From Nostoc sp. UHCC 0702 (GTDB lineage Bacteria > Cyanobacteriota > Cyanobacteriia > Cyanobacteriales > Nostocaceae), in the NCBI GenBank assembly GCA_017164015.1, contig CP071065.1, positions 8,337,501 to 8,401,500 on the forward strand: a DNA stretch of 64,000 bases, read 5' to 3'. Every line of letters begins with the position of its first letter. The stretch's first letter is position 1. Positions 8,588 to 17,521 of the stretch are shown one piece after another. The notes below the pieces were generated by a model that was not told where the DNA came from, did no database searches, and saw only the letters and a list, made by a program, of their open reading frames with translations. Made by a program: the position numbers and the translations under genes.

Positions 8588-11368
8588 GTGGCTGTTGCAG
8601 TTGAAAAATTAATAACATCGGATATTTTAAAGCCAGCGCGTTACCTAGGTAACGAACGCTTATCAGTACATAAGCCGTGGGATACGGCAGCGATACGCTG
8701 GGTGTTAACCTACCCAGAAGTATATGAAGTCGGAGCATCGAATTTAGGGCATATCATCCTGTATAACATCCTGAATGCCCAACCTCGGCAGTTATGCGAT
8801 CGCGCCTACCTACCAGGACAAGACCTAGCAACGAAACTCAGAGCTACGGATACACCTTTGTTTGCTGTAGAGTCGAAGCGATCGCTGTTGGAATTCGACA
8901 TTTTAGGTTTTAGTCTCAGTTACGAACTGGGTGCAACTAACATCCTAGAAATGTTGGATTTAGCCGGGATTCCTTTAACTTGGCAACAGAGGCAGCAAAG
9001 GGGAGATGAGGGGGATGAGGGGGATGAGGAAGGAATATCCTGCTCATCTCCTTATCCCCTAATTTTTGCAGGGGGACAGACGGCGACTTCAAATCCGGAA
9101 CCATACGCTGACTTTTTCGACTTTATTGCACTGGGTGATGGCGAAGAACTCCTGCCAGAAATAGGTTTGGTGTTGGAAGAAGCCAAACAAGCAGGATTTT
9201 GTCGAGAACAGACTTTATTAGACTTGGCACAAATACCAGGTGTATACGTTCCTCAGTTTTATGATATGGCGGCGGATGGCTCAGTCCATCCCAATCGCCC
9301 AGATGTGCCAAAACGAATTTTGCGAAGGGTAGCAACCCCCATCCCAGCTTACTCCATCGGGTTAGTTCCCTACGTAGAAACTGTACACGATCGCTTGACA
9401 ATTGAGATTAGACGTGGTTGTACTCGTGGCTGTCGCTTCTGTCAACCAGGAATGCTTACCCGACCAGCCAGGGATGTGGAACCAGAGAAAGTAGTAGAAG
9501 CCATTGAACAGGGAATGCGGGCAACCGGTTACAATGAGTTTTCTTTACTATCTCTAAGCTGTTCTGATTATTTGTCCCTCCCAGCGGTGGGGATGGAAAT
9601 CAAAAATCGCTTAAAAAATGAAAATATTACCCTGTCTCTTCCTAGCCAACGGGTAGACAGATTTGATGAAAATATTGCCAACATTCTTGGCGGTATGCGG
9701 CAAGGTGGACTCACCTTTGCCCCAGAAGCGGGAACCCAGCGGATGCGAGATATCGTCAATAAGGGTTTGACGAATGAAGAACTGCTGCGGGGTGTGAAAA
9801 CTGCTTGGGAACAAGGTTGGGACAAGATTAAGTTATATTTCATGATTGGCTTACCGGGTGAAACAGATGCCGATGTTTTGGGCATTGCGGAAACAGTAAG
9901 CTGGCTGCAACGAGAATGTCGAGGTCAAGGACGAAAGCCCTTAAACTTCAACTTGACAATTTCTAATTTTACGCCCAAGCCCCATACACCGTTTCAGTGG
10001 CACTCAGTTTCCACTGCGGAATTTAAACGCAAGCAAAACTTGCTGCGGCAAGAATTTCGCAGGGTCAGAGGAGTAAAGGTGAATTTTACCGATGTGCGGA
10101 TTTCCGCGATGGAGGACTTTATCGGACGAGGCGATCGCAGTTTGGGTCAAGTACTGCGTCGGGCTTGGGAATTGGGCGCTGGGATGGATTCCTGGTATGA
10201 CAATGTAGATAAAGCTTTTACTGCTTGGGGGTCTGCGATCGCTCAAGCCGGTTTAGATTGGAAATATCGCCAAGTGGAAAATGGCGAGTGGAATTTATTT
10301 CACGCAGAAGAGGACACTTCCGTGGGCGGTGCCGACTTGAGGAGCCAGTGCGTTGCGGAGGTTCCCTCGTTGAGTGCAACTGGCGTGAAAGTGTCCGTCG
10401 CGCAGAGGCGCAAAGGAAATGAGGGAGATGAGGCACTAACATGCTCATCTTCTTCATCCCACTCCTTCGATGCTCCCCTACCTTGGGAACACATCGACAC
10501 AGGAATTGATAAAAAGTGGTTGATAGAGGACTTACAACGCGCTCTCGAAGCCGCAACTGTCCCGGACTGCTCTTTTGAAGGTTGTTCTCATTGTGGTGTT
10601 TGTGGCACAGATTTCGGTCATAACATTGTTATTGAGCCTCCTACAATTCCACAATTCGCTGGCCAATTTGTTCCCAACACAACCAAGGCACAACGTTTGC
10701 GTGTCTGGTTTGGCAAACAAGGCGATATGGCTTTGATGAGTCACTTAGATTTGATGCGTCTATTTGACCGAGTGATTCGGCGAGCAAGTTTACCAGTAGC
10801 TTTTACCGGTGGATTTCATCCGAATCCCCGGATCTCTGTGGCCAATGCCTTGGCTTTGGGAGCTACCAGCAGCGGTGAAATTGTGGATTTTGAATTAACT
10901 CAGCTAGTGCCAGCTGCTATTTTCATTGAAAAATTGGCAAAAGAGCTACCAAAAGACATACCTGTATATAATGTGGTGGAGATAGATTTAAAAGCCAGTG
11001 CAGCAAGCCTTGCTATAGAGGCCGCAGAGTATTTGATTACTGTAGCAGCAGTGAATGAAGCAACACCTGCACAATGGCAACAATGGATTGATACAATCAA
11101 AGCAAAAAATGAGCTATGGTACGAACAAACAACTAAGTCAGGCAAAAGCCAGCTAGTAAATCTGCGCTCGCGCCTGTTTGCACTTGAATTAGTACAAACC
11201 AACACTAGCAATTTAGAGTCTACAGTCATACTGCGTTATGAAGGTAGCTGTCGCCCCGACGGTGTACTGTTGCGTCCTGAACAAATCCTGTGGATGTTAG
11301 AAGTAGTCTCTGGTGAAGAATTTCAACTTCTTCACATTCATCGCAATCAGCTAATTTTAGGAGTATAA
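8588..11368 (+). CDS. B12-binding-type radical SAM protein (TIGR03960-like) fused to DUF2344/TIGR03936 domain
   Basis: A 926-residue protein beginning with GTG. Residues about 1-250 are a B12-binding-like segment, 251-560 a radical SAM core with the cluster motif C278-x3-C282-x2-C285 (RRGCTRGCRFCQPG), and about 690-926 the DUF2344-type domain (RLRVWFGKQGDMALMSHLDLMR ... FTGGFHPNPRIS). This two-part architecture is a known family related to MiaB/elongator-like radical SAM enzymes; its substrate is not established, though RNA modification is suspected. Two segments do not belong to the family: residues about 138-156 (read from GGGGATGAGG simple repeat) and about 575-627 (read from the GC-rich dispersed repeat plus a Ser-rich low-complexity tract). 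Both keep the frame. A Cys-rich CSFEGCSHCGVCG segment at about 660-672 precedes the second domain and may bind metal. Confidence 0.88.
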   Translation: MAVAVEKLITSDILKPARYLGNERLSVHKPWDTAAIRWVLTYPEVYEVGASNLGHIILYNILNAQPRQLCDRAYLPGQDLATKLRATDTPLFAVESKRSLLEFDILGFSLSYELGATNILEMLDLAGIPLTWQQRQQRGDEGDEGDEEGISCSSPYPLIFAGGQTATSNPEPYADFFDFIALGDGEELLPEIGLVLEEAKQAGFCREQTLLDLAQIPGVYVPQFYDMAADGSVHPNRPDVPKRILRRVATPIPAYSIGLVPYVETVHDRLTIEIRRGCTRGCRFCQPGMLTRPARDVEPEKVVEAIEQGMRATGYNEFSLLSLSCSDYLSLPAVGMEIKNRLKNENITLSLPSQRVDRFDENIANILGGMRQGGLTFAPEAGTQRMRDIVNKGLTNEELLRGVKTAWEQGWDKIKLYFMIGLPGETDADVLGIAETVSWLQRECRGQGRKPLNFNLTISNFTPKPHTPFQWHSVSTAEFKRKQNLLRQEFRRVRGVKVNFTDVRISAMEDFIGRGDRSLGQVLRRAWELGAGMDSWYDNVDKAFTAWGSAIAQAGLDWKYRQVENGEWNLFHAEEDTSVGGADLRSQCVAEVPSLSATGVKVSVAQRRKGNEGDEALTCSSSSSHSFDAPLPWEHIDTGIDKKWLIEDLQRALEAATVPDCSFEGCSHCGVCGTDFGHNIVIEPPTIPQFAGQFVPNTTKAQRLRVWFGKQGDMALMSHLDLMRLFDRVIRRASLPVAFTGGFHPNPRISVANALALGATSSGEIVDFELTQLVPAAIFIEKLAKELPKDIPVYNVVEIDLKASAASLAIEAAEYLITVAAVNEATPAQWQQWIDTIKAKNELWYEQTTKSGKSQLVNLRSRLFALELVQTNTSNLESTVILRYEGSCRPDGVLLRPEQILWMLEVVSGEEFQLLHIHRNQLILGV
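10318..10465. repeat. GC-rich dispersed repeat inserted in frame in a CDS
   Basis: Carries GTGCGTTGCGGAGGTTCCC and CGCAGAGGCGCAAAGG, the phrases of the repeat at 33-130, followed by a GATGAGG-type simple repeat. It is read through in frame by the radical-SAM gene. Confidence 0.75.
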
Positions 11369-11929
11369 TCCCTCAAGGGTAACTTGCTAGTAGTTGCCCT
11401 GACATGACACATACATCATGCCAATTGATTTTTGGCAAGGTTGCGTTAGAATAGGGTGAAGAGAAATTTTCTGGCGCTGCATTGAATGAACTGGTTCACT
11501 ACCCTGATACTCAGGGTGCGAAAGCAAAGATATTAGAGTGCAACTTCTAGGATTTTATCCCAGACAAACAACAGGCAGATAAAAGAACGCTCTCTGTTTA
11601 TAGCTAGCTTGTGAACTAGTAACTAACAACAGGCTCCGTCGGCAACTCTTACTCTATGCTTTTAAAACAACTGCTGAATGCCTAACCCCTAAGTGGTGAA
11701 GGTATCACATCAAGAATCAACCACGGACGGTTGATTTATTTACTTAAACAATATGCAGCCGTTCTGGAATAATCAGGCGTGTAAACGCAATTCCTTAGCC
11801 AATAGCTCTTTAACTTTGAAGCTCTGCTTCACAATTTTTATTATCAGCAGCGCCTTTGAGGGCTAACAGGGGCGAGAGGGATAACAAACCTCCAAGCCTA
11901 TTGGCGCTGCCAGTTTTTGAGGAAGTTGA
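11369..11929 (+). promoter_or_regulatory. Long upstream leader of rne
   Basis: 561 bp without a credible gene between the radical-SAM gene and rne. It contains a clean hairpin with arms ATCAACC / GGTTGAT (11716-11722 and 11729-11735) and a smaller GAAGC / GCTTC hairpin near 11817. RNase E genes commonly control their own mRNA through a structured 5' leader; that this segment does so is inference from position, length and structure. Confidence 0.4.
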
Positions 11930-13996
11930 ATGCCAAAACAAATTATCATCGCTGAGCAGCATCAAATTGCTGCTGTCTTTTCTGAAGATCAAATACAAGA
12001 ACTCGTTGTAGCCACAGGACATCACCAAATAGGTGATATATATTTAGGCGTAGTAGAAAATGTATTGCCTGGGATAGATGCAGCTTTTGTCAATATTGGC
12101 GACCCAGAACGTAACGGTTTTATTCATGTAACTGATTTGGGGCCGTTAAAGCTGAAGCGCACAGCAGCAGCCATCACAGAATTATTAGCACCACAGCAAA
12201 AAGTTTTGGTGCAAGTAATGAAGGAGCCAACGGGGACAAAAGGGCCGAGGCTCACAGGTAACATTACTTTACCTGGGCGCTATGTTGTGTTGATGCCCTA
12301 TGGTAGGGGTGTAAACTTATCGCGGCGGATTAAGAGTGAAAGCGAACGCAATCGCTTGCGGGCCCTGGCAATCTTGATCAAACCGGCGGGTATGGGTTTG
12401 CTAGTGCGTACCGAAGCCGAAGGCAAACCAGAAGAAGCGGTTATGGAAGATATGGAGGTGCTGCAAAAGCAATGGGAGGCGATTCAGCTTGAAGCCCAGT
12501 CTACCCGTGCCCCAGCTTTGTTAAATCGAGACGATGACTTTATCCAGCGGGTATTACGGGATATGTACGGTGCGGATGTGAATCGCATCGTTGTGGATTC
12601 CAGTACTGGCTTGAAGCGGGTCAAACAGTATTTGCAAAACTGGAGTGGTGGTCAGACACCACAAGGATTGTTAATTGACCATCACCGCGATCGCTCTCCG
12701 ATTTTAGAATATTTCCGCATCAATGCCGCCATTAGAGAAGCCCTTAAACCCAGAGTAGACTTACCTTCTGGCGGCTACATCATCATTGAGCCAACCGAAG
12801 CATTAACAGTAATCGATGTTAACTCTGGTTCCTTCACGCGATCGGCAACAGCCAGAGAAACAGTTCTATGGACAAACTGTGAAGCCGCAACAGAAATTGC
12901 CCGTCAGTTACGCTTGCGGAATATTGCCGGGGTAATCGTCGTTGACTTCATTGATATGGAATCGCGGCGTGACCAATTGCAAGTTCTAGAACACTTTAAC
13001 AAAGCCCTCAAAGCAGACAAAGCTCGTCCCCAGATTGCCCAACTAACCGAACTGGGTTTGGTAGAACTTACCCGCAAGCGCCAAGGTCAAAATATTTACG
13101 AACTGTTTGGCGAAACTTGCCCCACTTGTGGTGGTTTAGGGCATACTGTACGTCTGCCTGGAGAATCCGAAAGCCGATTACCAATCACAGCAGAAATACC
13201 AGACCGTTTTGTATCTCTGCCTCACAGAGAACCACGTCTGCCAACTGCTCGGATTACTGAACCGCGAGAAACTTACGATACATTTGGAGAAGGATTTGAT
13301 GGCGATTCTGACTTGAGCAGCTTGAATTTGATTAATCATCCCAGCTATCAAGAACTTGGTGATCAGAACAAACGTACTACCCGCACCCGTCGTAGACGCA
13401 TCGGCATCAATGGAGGGAATGGGAAAGATGAAACCCGGATTACTGCTAATCCACTAACTTTTGACAATGAGCCAGACTTAGACTTAGATGGCGAAGCAGA
13501 ACTAGGGACAACACCAGATATCCCCTCACCCACCTTGGGCAAATCAGGTTGGACTGAACGGGCAGAACGTAATAAAATAGTCACCAAGGTAGAACCAGTC
13601 AAACCAGTGGTAGAACCACCGGAAATTAGAACTGTAGAAATGAGCCTAGAGGAACAGGATGTTTTTGCCTTGATGGGAGTTTCTCCTCTAGTGAAGTTAG
13701 ATCGGGAGGTCAAAAATCCTAAGTCGGTAATTATCAACATTGTTCAGCCTGGGCAACTACCAACTGTACCTGCACAAATAACAATAGACTCAGCTGTTTC
13801 TGAAACAGAGAACACGGAAGTAAATACAAATACAGCAGAAACTGTATTACAAGAGCAATCCTTACCTGAAAGTGTATCTGAGCAAACAGAAATTGCGTCT
13901 ATTTCAGAGGATAATGAAGCAAATAGCACTACTGGTGGTAGCCGTCGCCGTCGCCGTCGTTCCTCTGCGGTAGATGATACGTCCTCCCTAGACTAA
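11930..13996 (+). CDS. rne: Ribonuclease E/G
   Basis: A 688-residue endoribonuclease that starts mRNA decay and processes stable RNA. Residues about 35-125 form the S1 RNA-binding domain (GDIYLGVVENVLPGIDAAFV). The DNase I-like catalytic part contains VIDVNSGSFT with the metal-binding Asp, and VVDFIDME. The zinc-link is CPTC at 397-400. After about residue 405 the protein becomes a low-complexity acidic and Pro-rich tail. It ends with six arginines and SSA (672-680), the cyanobacterial C-terminal motif reported to bind polynucleotide phosphorylase. Length and architecture match the cyanobacterial type, shorter than the enterobacterial enzyme. rnhB follows after 45 bp in the same direction, a conserved cyanobacterial pair. 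Confidence 0.96.
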   Translation: MPKQIIIAEQHQIAAVFSEDQIQELVVATGHHQIGDIYLGVVENVLPGIDAAFVNIGDPERNGFIHVTDLGPLKLKRTAAAITELLAPQQKVLVQVMKEPTGTKGPRLTGNITLPGRYVVLMPYGRGVNLSRRIKSESERNRLRALAILIKPAGMGLLVRTEAEGKPEEAVMEDMEVLQKQWEAIQLEAQSTRAPALLNRDDDFIQRVLRDMYGADVNRIVVDSSTGLKRVKQYLQNWSGGQTPQGLLIDHHRDRSPILEYFRINAAIREALKPRVDLPSGGYIIIEPTEALTVIDVNSGSFTRSATARETVLWTNCEAATEIARQLRLRNIAGVIVVDFIDMESRRDQLQVLEHFNKALKADKARPQIAQLTELGLVELTRKRQGQNIYELFGETCPTCGGLGHTVRLPGESESRLPITAEIPDRFVSLPHREPRLPTARITEPRETYDTFGEGFDGDSDLSSLNLINHPSYQELGDQNKRTTRTRRRRIGINGGNGKDETRITANPLTFDNEPDLDLDGEAELGTTPDIPSPTLGKSGWTERAERNKIVTKVEPVKPVVEPPEIRTVEMSLEEQDVFALMGVSPLVKLDREVKNPKSVIINIVQPGQLPTVPAQITIDSAVSETENTEVNTNTAETVLQEQSLPESVSEQTEIASISEDNEANSTTGGSRRRRRRSSAVDDTSSLD

Positions 13997-14041
13997 ATTA
14001 AAAATTAAAAATACAAAATTAAAAATTTTTAATTTTTAATT
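13996..14041. repeat. A/T-rich palindrome between rne and rnhB
   Basis: Repeats of AATTAAAAAT form a self-complementary tract whose centre is ATTAAAAATTTTTAAT. It ends one base before the rnhB start, so rnhB has no visible Shine-Dalgarno sequence; the tract may act as a weak terminator or simply separate translation of the two genes. Confidence 0.55.
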
Positions 14042-14668
14042 ATGTCAGCACTCAAAATCGAATCAAGTTGGTTGGAGTTGTCCGCCATGTCAGTTCTTCC
14101 AGGGTTGGTTGCTGGCGTGGATGAAGTCGGGCGAGGTGCTTTATTTGGCCCTGTAGTTGCAGCAGCTGTGATCCTACCAGCTAGTGCTTTGAGCGAACTG
14201 ATAGCAGATGATATCAAAGACAGTAAAAAGCTGTCTAGTTTTCGTAGAACTCAGCTAGCACAGCGAATTTCCGTGCTGGCAATTGACTGGAAAATAGGTT
14301 TTGCTTCCACTGCTGAAATTGACCAAATGAATATTTTGCAGGCTACATTGTTAGCTATGAAGCGGGCTGTACACAAGCTGAAGGTACAGCCAGCAATTTG
14401 TTTGGTTGATGGTAATCAGTTAGTCAAAGACTTGCTTGTGCCGCAACAAACAATAGTCAAAGGAGACGAGCGATCGCTTACTATTGCCGCAGCTAGTATC
14501 ATGGCTAAAGTTTGGCGTGACGAATTGGTGTTGCGTCTAGCATCCAAGTATCCGATGTATGACATAGCACATAATAAAGGTTACGGCAGTCAAAAGCATT
14601 TGTTGGCATTGCGAGAATATGGCCCCTCACCGCTACATCGCAAGTCCTTTCGTCCCTGCCAAATTTAG
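14042..14668 (+). CDS. rnhB: Ribonuclease HII
   Basis: A 208-residue type 2 RNase H that cuts the RNA strand of RNA-DNA hybrids and removes single ribonucleotides from DNA. The metal-binding D-E pair is D27-E28 in AGVDEVGRGALFGP with the family G30-R31; the third acidic residue is D123 in CLVDGNQ; the helix AAASIMAKVWRDEL and the end NKGYGSQKH are typical. The family core begins near residue 18, so the first 15 residues are an extension and M16 (14087) may be the true start, particularly because no ribosome binding site precedes 14042. It is the second gene of the rne-rnhB unit. Confidence 0.95.
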   Translation: MSALKIESSWLELSAMSVLPGLVAGVDEVGRGALFGPVVAAAVILPASALSELIADDIKDSKKLSSFRRTQLAQRISVLAIDWKIGFASTAEIDQMNILQATLLAMKRAVHKLKVQPAICLVDGNQLVKDLLVPQQTIVKGDERSLTIAAASIMAKVWRDELVLRLASKYPMYDIAHNKGYGSQKHLLALREYGPSPLHRKSFRPCQI

Positions 14669-14675
14669 TCCTGTG

Positions 14676-14712
14676 TAGGGGGTGGGGGGATGGGGGGATG
14701 GGGAGATACTTC
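14676..14712. repeat. GGGGGATG simple repeat
   Basis: Run of GGGGGGATGGGG units between the convergent rnhB and DUF1997 genes, the same repeat type found within coding sequence at about 9001-9030 and 54452-54490. Confidence 0.8.
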
Positions 14713-14762
14713 TTCACTCCTAACTCCTCACTTCTGCCTTATACGACATCGCAAATAAAACA

Positions 14763-15350
14763 TTACTCCATATTCAAGATTGGTAGTTCAGCACTGTTAT
14801 CATCTAGCACTTTTTGTTTCGTTTGCAAGATTACCCAGTGGCGATAGTCTACCAGCAGTTGATGAAGCAATCTTTGCTTAACTGTCAACAGCACACTCTT
14901 GAGTAAACCATTACCAGTAGCTTCTAAAATTGGTTTAGGGGTCAGAGAAAATGGTGGTGGGAAATCAACTTGCACTTCTAAATCGGCTCTTCCTTGCAGG
15001 CGCGTGCCGGTACTTCCCTGGTAGGGAGACAAATGCCCCTGTAAATTTAGAGAAAAGCGCTGGTTAATATAATCTAAACCAACGATTTCACACGAGAGCG
15101 ATCGCAAATAAATTATTCCATTTGATTCTGCCCAGACTCTCATGTCTACAGTGGGTTGAATACTTACGGACATAAAAGCTAGAGGACGCATTTTCAAGCG
15201 AAATACTTCCTCCGAAAGCTGCTGAATCCGGCTGTTGTCAACCAAAGCCTTAACTAGACGTTGAGGCTGACGCAAGTAGTGCTGAATGGGAATAGGCTGT
15301 TGTGGCACAGCAATTTCTACCGATTGAGAGGCAGTAAACTTGGTAGCCAT
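14763..15350 (-). CDS. DUF1997 family protein
   Basis: A 195-residue protein of the DUF1997 family, found in cyanobacteria and plant plastids; function unknown. It has a polyketide-cyclase/START-like beta-rich pattern (MRVWAESNGIIYLRSLSCEIVG, then RADLEVQVDFPPPFSLTPKP) followed by a long C-terminal helix (LLTVKQRLLHQLLVDYRHW). It has no signal peptide or transmembrane helix; the PFSLTPKPILEATGN segment followed by an amphipathic helix is characteristic. It runs convergently to rnhB. The ATG at 15350 gives a full-length product. Confidence 0.8.
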   Translation of the reverse strand: MATKFTASQSVEIAVPQQPIPIQHYLRQPQRLVKALVDNSRIQQLSEEVFRLKMRPLAFMSVSIQPTVDMRVWAESNGIIYLRSLSCEIVGLDYINQRFSLNLQGHLSPYQGSTGTRLQGRADLEVQVDFPPPFSLTPKPILEATGNGLLKSVLLTVKQRLLHQLLVDYRHWVILQTKQKVLDDNSAELPILNME

Positions 15351-15716
15351 GAATTCTAGGAAATAATTGTTTAGTACTTCTATTATTAATTAATTTTTTA
15401 TATTTATTAATTTTAATTCAGTCAAAACACTATTTATCTCGACTGATTTATTTTAAAAACTATATTTGTTTATAGTTATGATTCATTACAACATCTTTTA
15501 CATAAAGAATTGTGTAGGAGAACTTCATAATCTTTTCAGTGCAATCACAACCAAGTCTAAAATAGTACATTTGCTCTAATAGATCAAGCATCCAGACTGT
15601 TTGTGGGATAGAAAAGAAGACTGTGATAAGCTTCTGAACAATTACTCACATACTCCTGCTCATCTTCCCAGACTTCAATTACTATTTTTGATTGCAACTG
15701 GTATGACATCGCGTTA
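15351..15716. other. Gene-free interval
   Basis: 366 bp, A/T-rich, between divergent genes (DUF1997 and a glycosyltransferase); it should hold both promoters. I see no repeat block or clear operator. Confidence 0.4.
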
Positions 15717-17423
15717 ATGAAGAATCACCATCATTTATTGCTAATGCTGCTATGGTTAACCATTGGCACTGGTCTACGCTTTCTGCGTCTGGAATCTCTA
15801 CCTCCTTGGACTGATGAGTGTGCAACGATGGTTTTTAGTTTGGGCAATAGTTTTCGCACAGTACCGCTAAATCAGTTCATTAGTTCAGATGTTCTCATGC
15901 AGCCACTGCAACCTACTGCTGTCACTGGAATCAGCGCTGTGATCCAACATCTGCTTGACGAAAGTACTCATCCTCCGGTCTATTTTGCGCTAGCCCATTT
16001 CTGGATGAAATTATTTTCGCCCACAGGGGAACTAGCCTCAATCTGGACAGCGCGATCGCTTAGTGCTTTATTCGGGGTTGCATCAATTCCTGCTATGTTT
16101 GGCTTTGGCTACTTAGCCTTTGGTTCTAAGTTGGTCGGTCAAATGGCAGCAGCAATGATGGCAGTTTCTCCCTACGCCGTTTTCCTAGCTAGAGAAGCGC
16201 GCCATTATACTTTGGTAATTTTGCTAGTGATTGCTTCTCTATGTTGCTTTGTCAAAGCAATTCAAACTATCCATCGTCAAAAATCTTTGCCTATTTGGCT
16301 AGTATTAGGTTGGATAATAATCAACAGTTTAGGGATAGCAACCCATTATTTTTTCATCCTGACTCTGTGTGCTGAAGGCTTTGTACTGCTGTGGCAAATT
16401 TGGAGAAAAATTAAGCAGGGTGGAGATGGTTATCTGCCAAATCATTGGTGGCGTATTGCGATAGTTATTTTAGGAACATTGATTGGATGTATCGTTTGGA
16501 TACCCATCCTGAAAAGTATTCCTAGCAATGAACTGACGAACTGGGTTGCTAGTAGCAATCCTCATCTGAGATGGTTGGAACCAATAGGACGATTACTACT
16601 TTGGATTATCAGTATGCTATTGTTGCTACCTTCAGCAATCACAAATTTACCTACAGTGATTGTGATTGTTTCTGGTTTAGTAACTTTGCTGTTTTTACTT
16701 TGGAGCTTACCTTATCTCACTCAGGGGCTAAAAATACAGCAGCAACAGCCTGATACGCATCTAGCCATAGAAATCTTGAGTGGGTATATCATCAGTGCGA
16801 TCGCTTTATGCCTGTGTTTTACCTACGGTTTGGGCAAGGATTTAACCTTGGCTGCTCGTTTTCAATTTATCTATGCACCAGTAATAATTTTACTTTTGGG
16901 TGCTGCATTAGCAGGCTGTTGGCATCAAGTACAAAATTTAAACCAGTATAAACAGAAATTCTGGCCGTTTGTGAATGGCAAAGTTGCAGTTAGCATCATT
17001 TGGCTGATGGCAATGCTGGGAGGGGTGACGGTAGTTGGTCATCTGGGCTACCTGCAAAACCAACGTCCTGACATCCTCGCTTCTTTGATCCAAAAAGTTT
17101 CTCCAGATCAGGTGCTGATTGCTACTAACCACCTCCATCACGGGCAGACTGGTAGAATGATGGGGTTAGCTTGGGAATTCCAACACTTACCTGCCCAAAA
17201 CTTGCAGTTTTTCTTGGCTCATCAAGACTCAGAGACTAAAGAATATAGCCAAGCCATACAAGTGTTTTACGAACAACTCACTAAAATTTCACGACCTTTA
17301 GATTTATGGTTGGTTGAATTCCGGACTCCAGTGGATTTGGAATCTCAGCAATGTTTCCGAGATCAGCAATACGGTAAATCTGCTGGTGAATACAGTTACA
17401 AACTGTATCATTGTGTTCTTTAA
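15717..17423 (+). CDS. GT39-like membrane glycosyltransferase
   Basis: A 568-residue integral membrane protein with about ten hydrophobic segments. After the first membrane helix comes the acidic loop motif of GT-C enzymes, here LPPWTDECA with D33-E34, followed by a long extracytoplasmic loop with HPPVYFALAHFWM. The acceptor and donor are unknown; the family uses polyprenyl-phosphate sugars to glycosylate proteins, lipids or cell-wall polymers on the outer face of the membrane. The last about 110 residues form a soluble domain (SPDQVLIATNHLHHG to the C-terminus). It stands 98 bp upstream of pheA, which appears unrelated. Start: ATG at 15717, directly before the first hydrophobic segment; no strong ribosome binding site is visible. 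Confidence 0.82.
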   Translation: MKNHHHLLLMLLWLTIGTGLRFLRLESLPPWTDECATMVFSLGNSFRTVPLNQFISSDVLMQPLQPTAVTGISAVIQHLLDESTHPPVYFALAHFWMKLFSPTGELASIWTARSLSALFGVASIPAMFGFGYLAFGSKLVGQMAAAMMAVSPYAVFLAREARHYTLVILLVIASLCCFVKAIQTIHRQKSLPIWLVLGWIIINSLGIATHYFFILTLCAEGFVLLWQIWRKIKQGGDGYLPNHWWRIAIVILGTLIGCIVWIPILKSIPSNELTNWVASSNPHLRWLEPIGRLLLWIISMLLLLPSAITNLPTVIVIVSGLVTLLFLLWSLPYLTQGLKIQQQQPDTHLAIEILSGYIISAIALCLCFTYGLGKDLTLAARFQFIYAPVIILLLGAALAGCWHQVQNLNQYKQKFWPFVNGKVAVSIIWLMAMLGGVTVVGHLGYLQNQRPDILASLIQKVSPDQVLIATNHLHHGQTGRMMGLAWEFQHLPAQNLQFFLAHQDSETKEYSQAIQVFYEQLTKISRPLDLWLVEFRTPVDLESQQCFRDQQYGKSAGEYSYKLYHCVL

Positions 17424-17521
17424 AACAATGATCCGTATTAAACCAATATTACTAATAAATAAAAGGTTGATTTTCCTAAGATATAGTCTATAGAGCTAAC
17501 ACATATCTCAGGGTTAACTTT

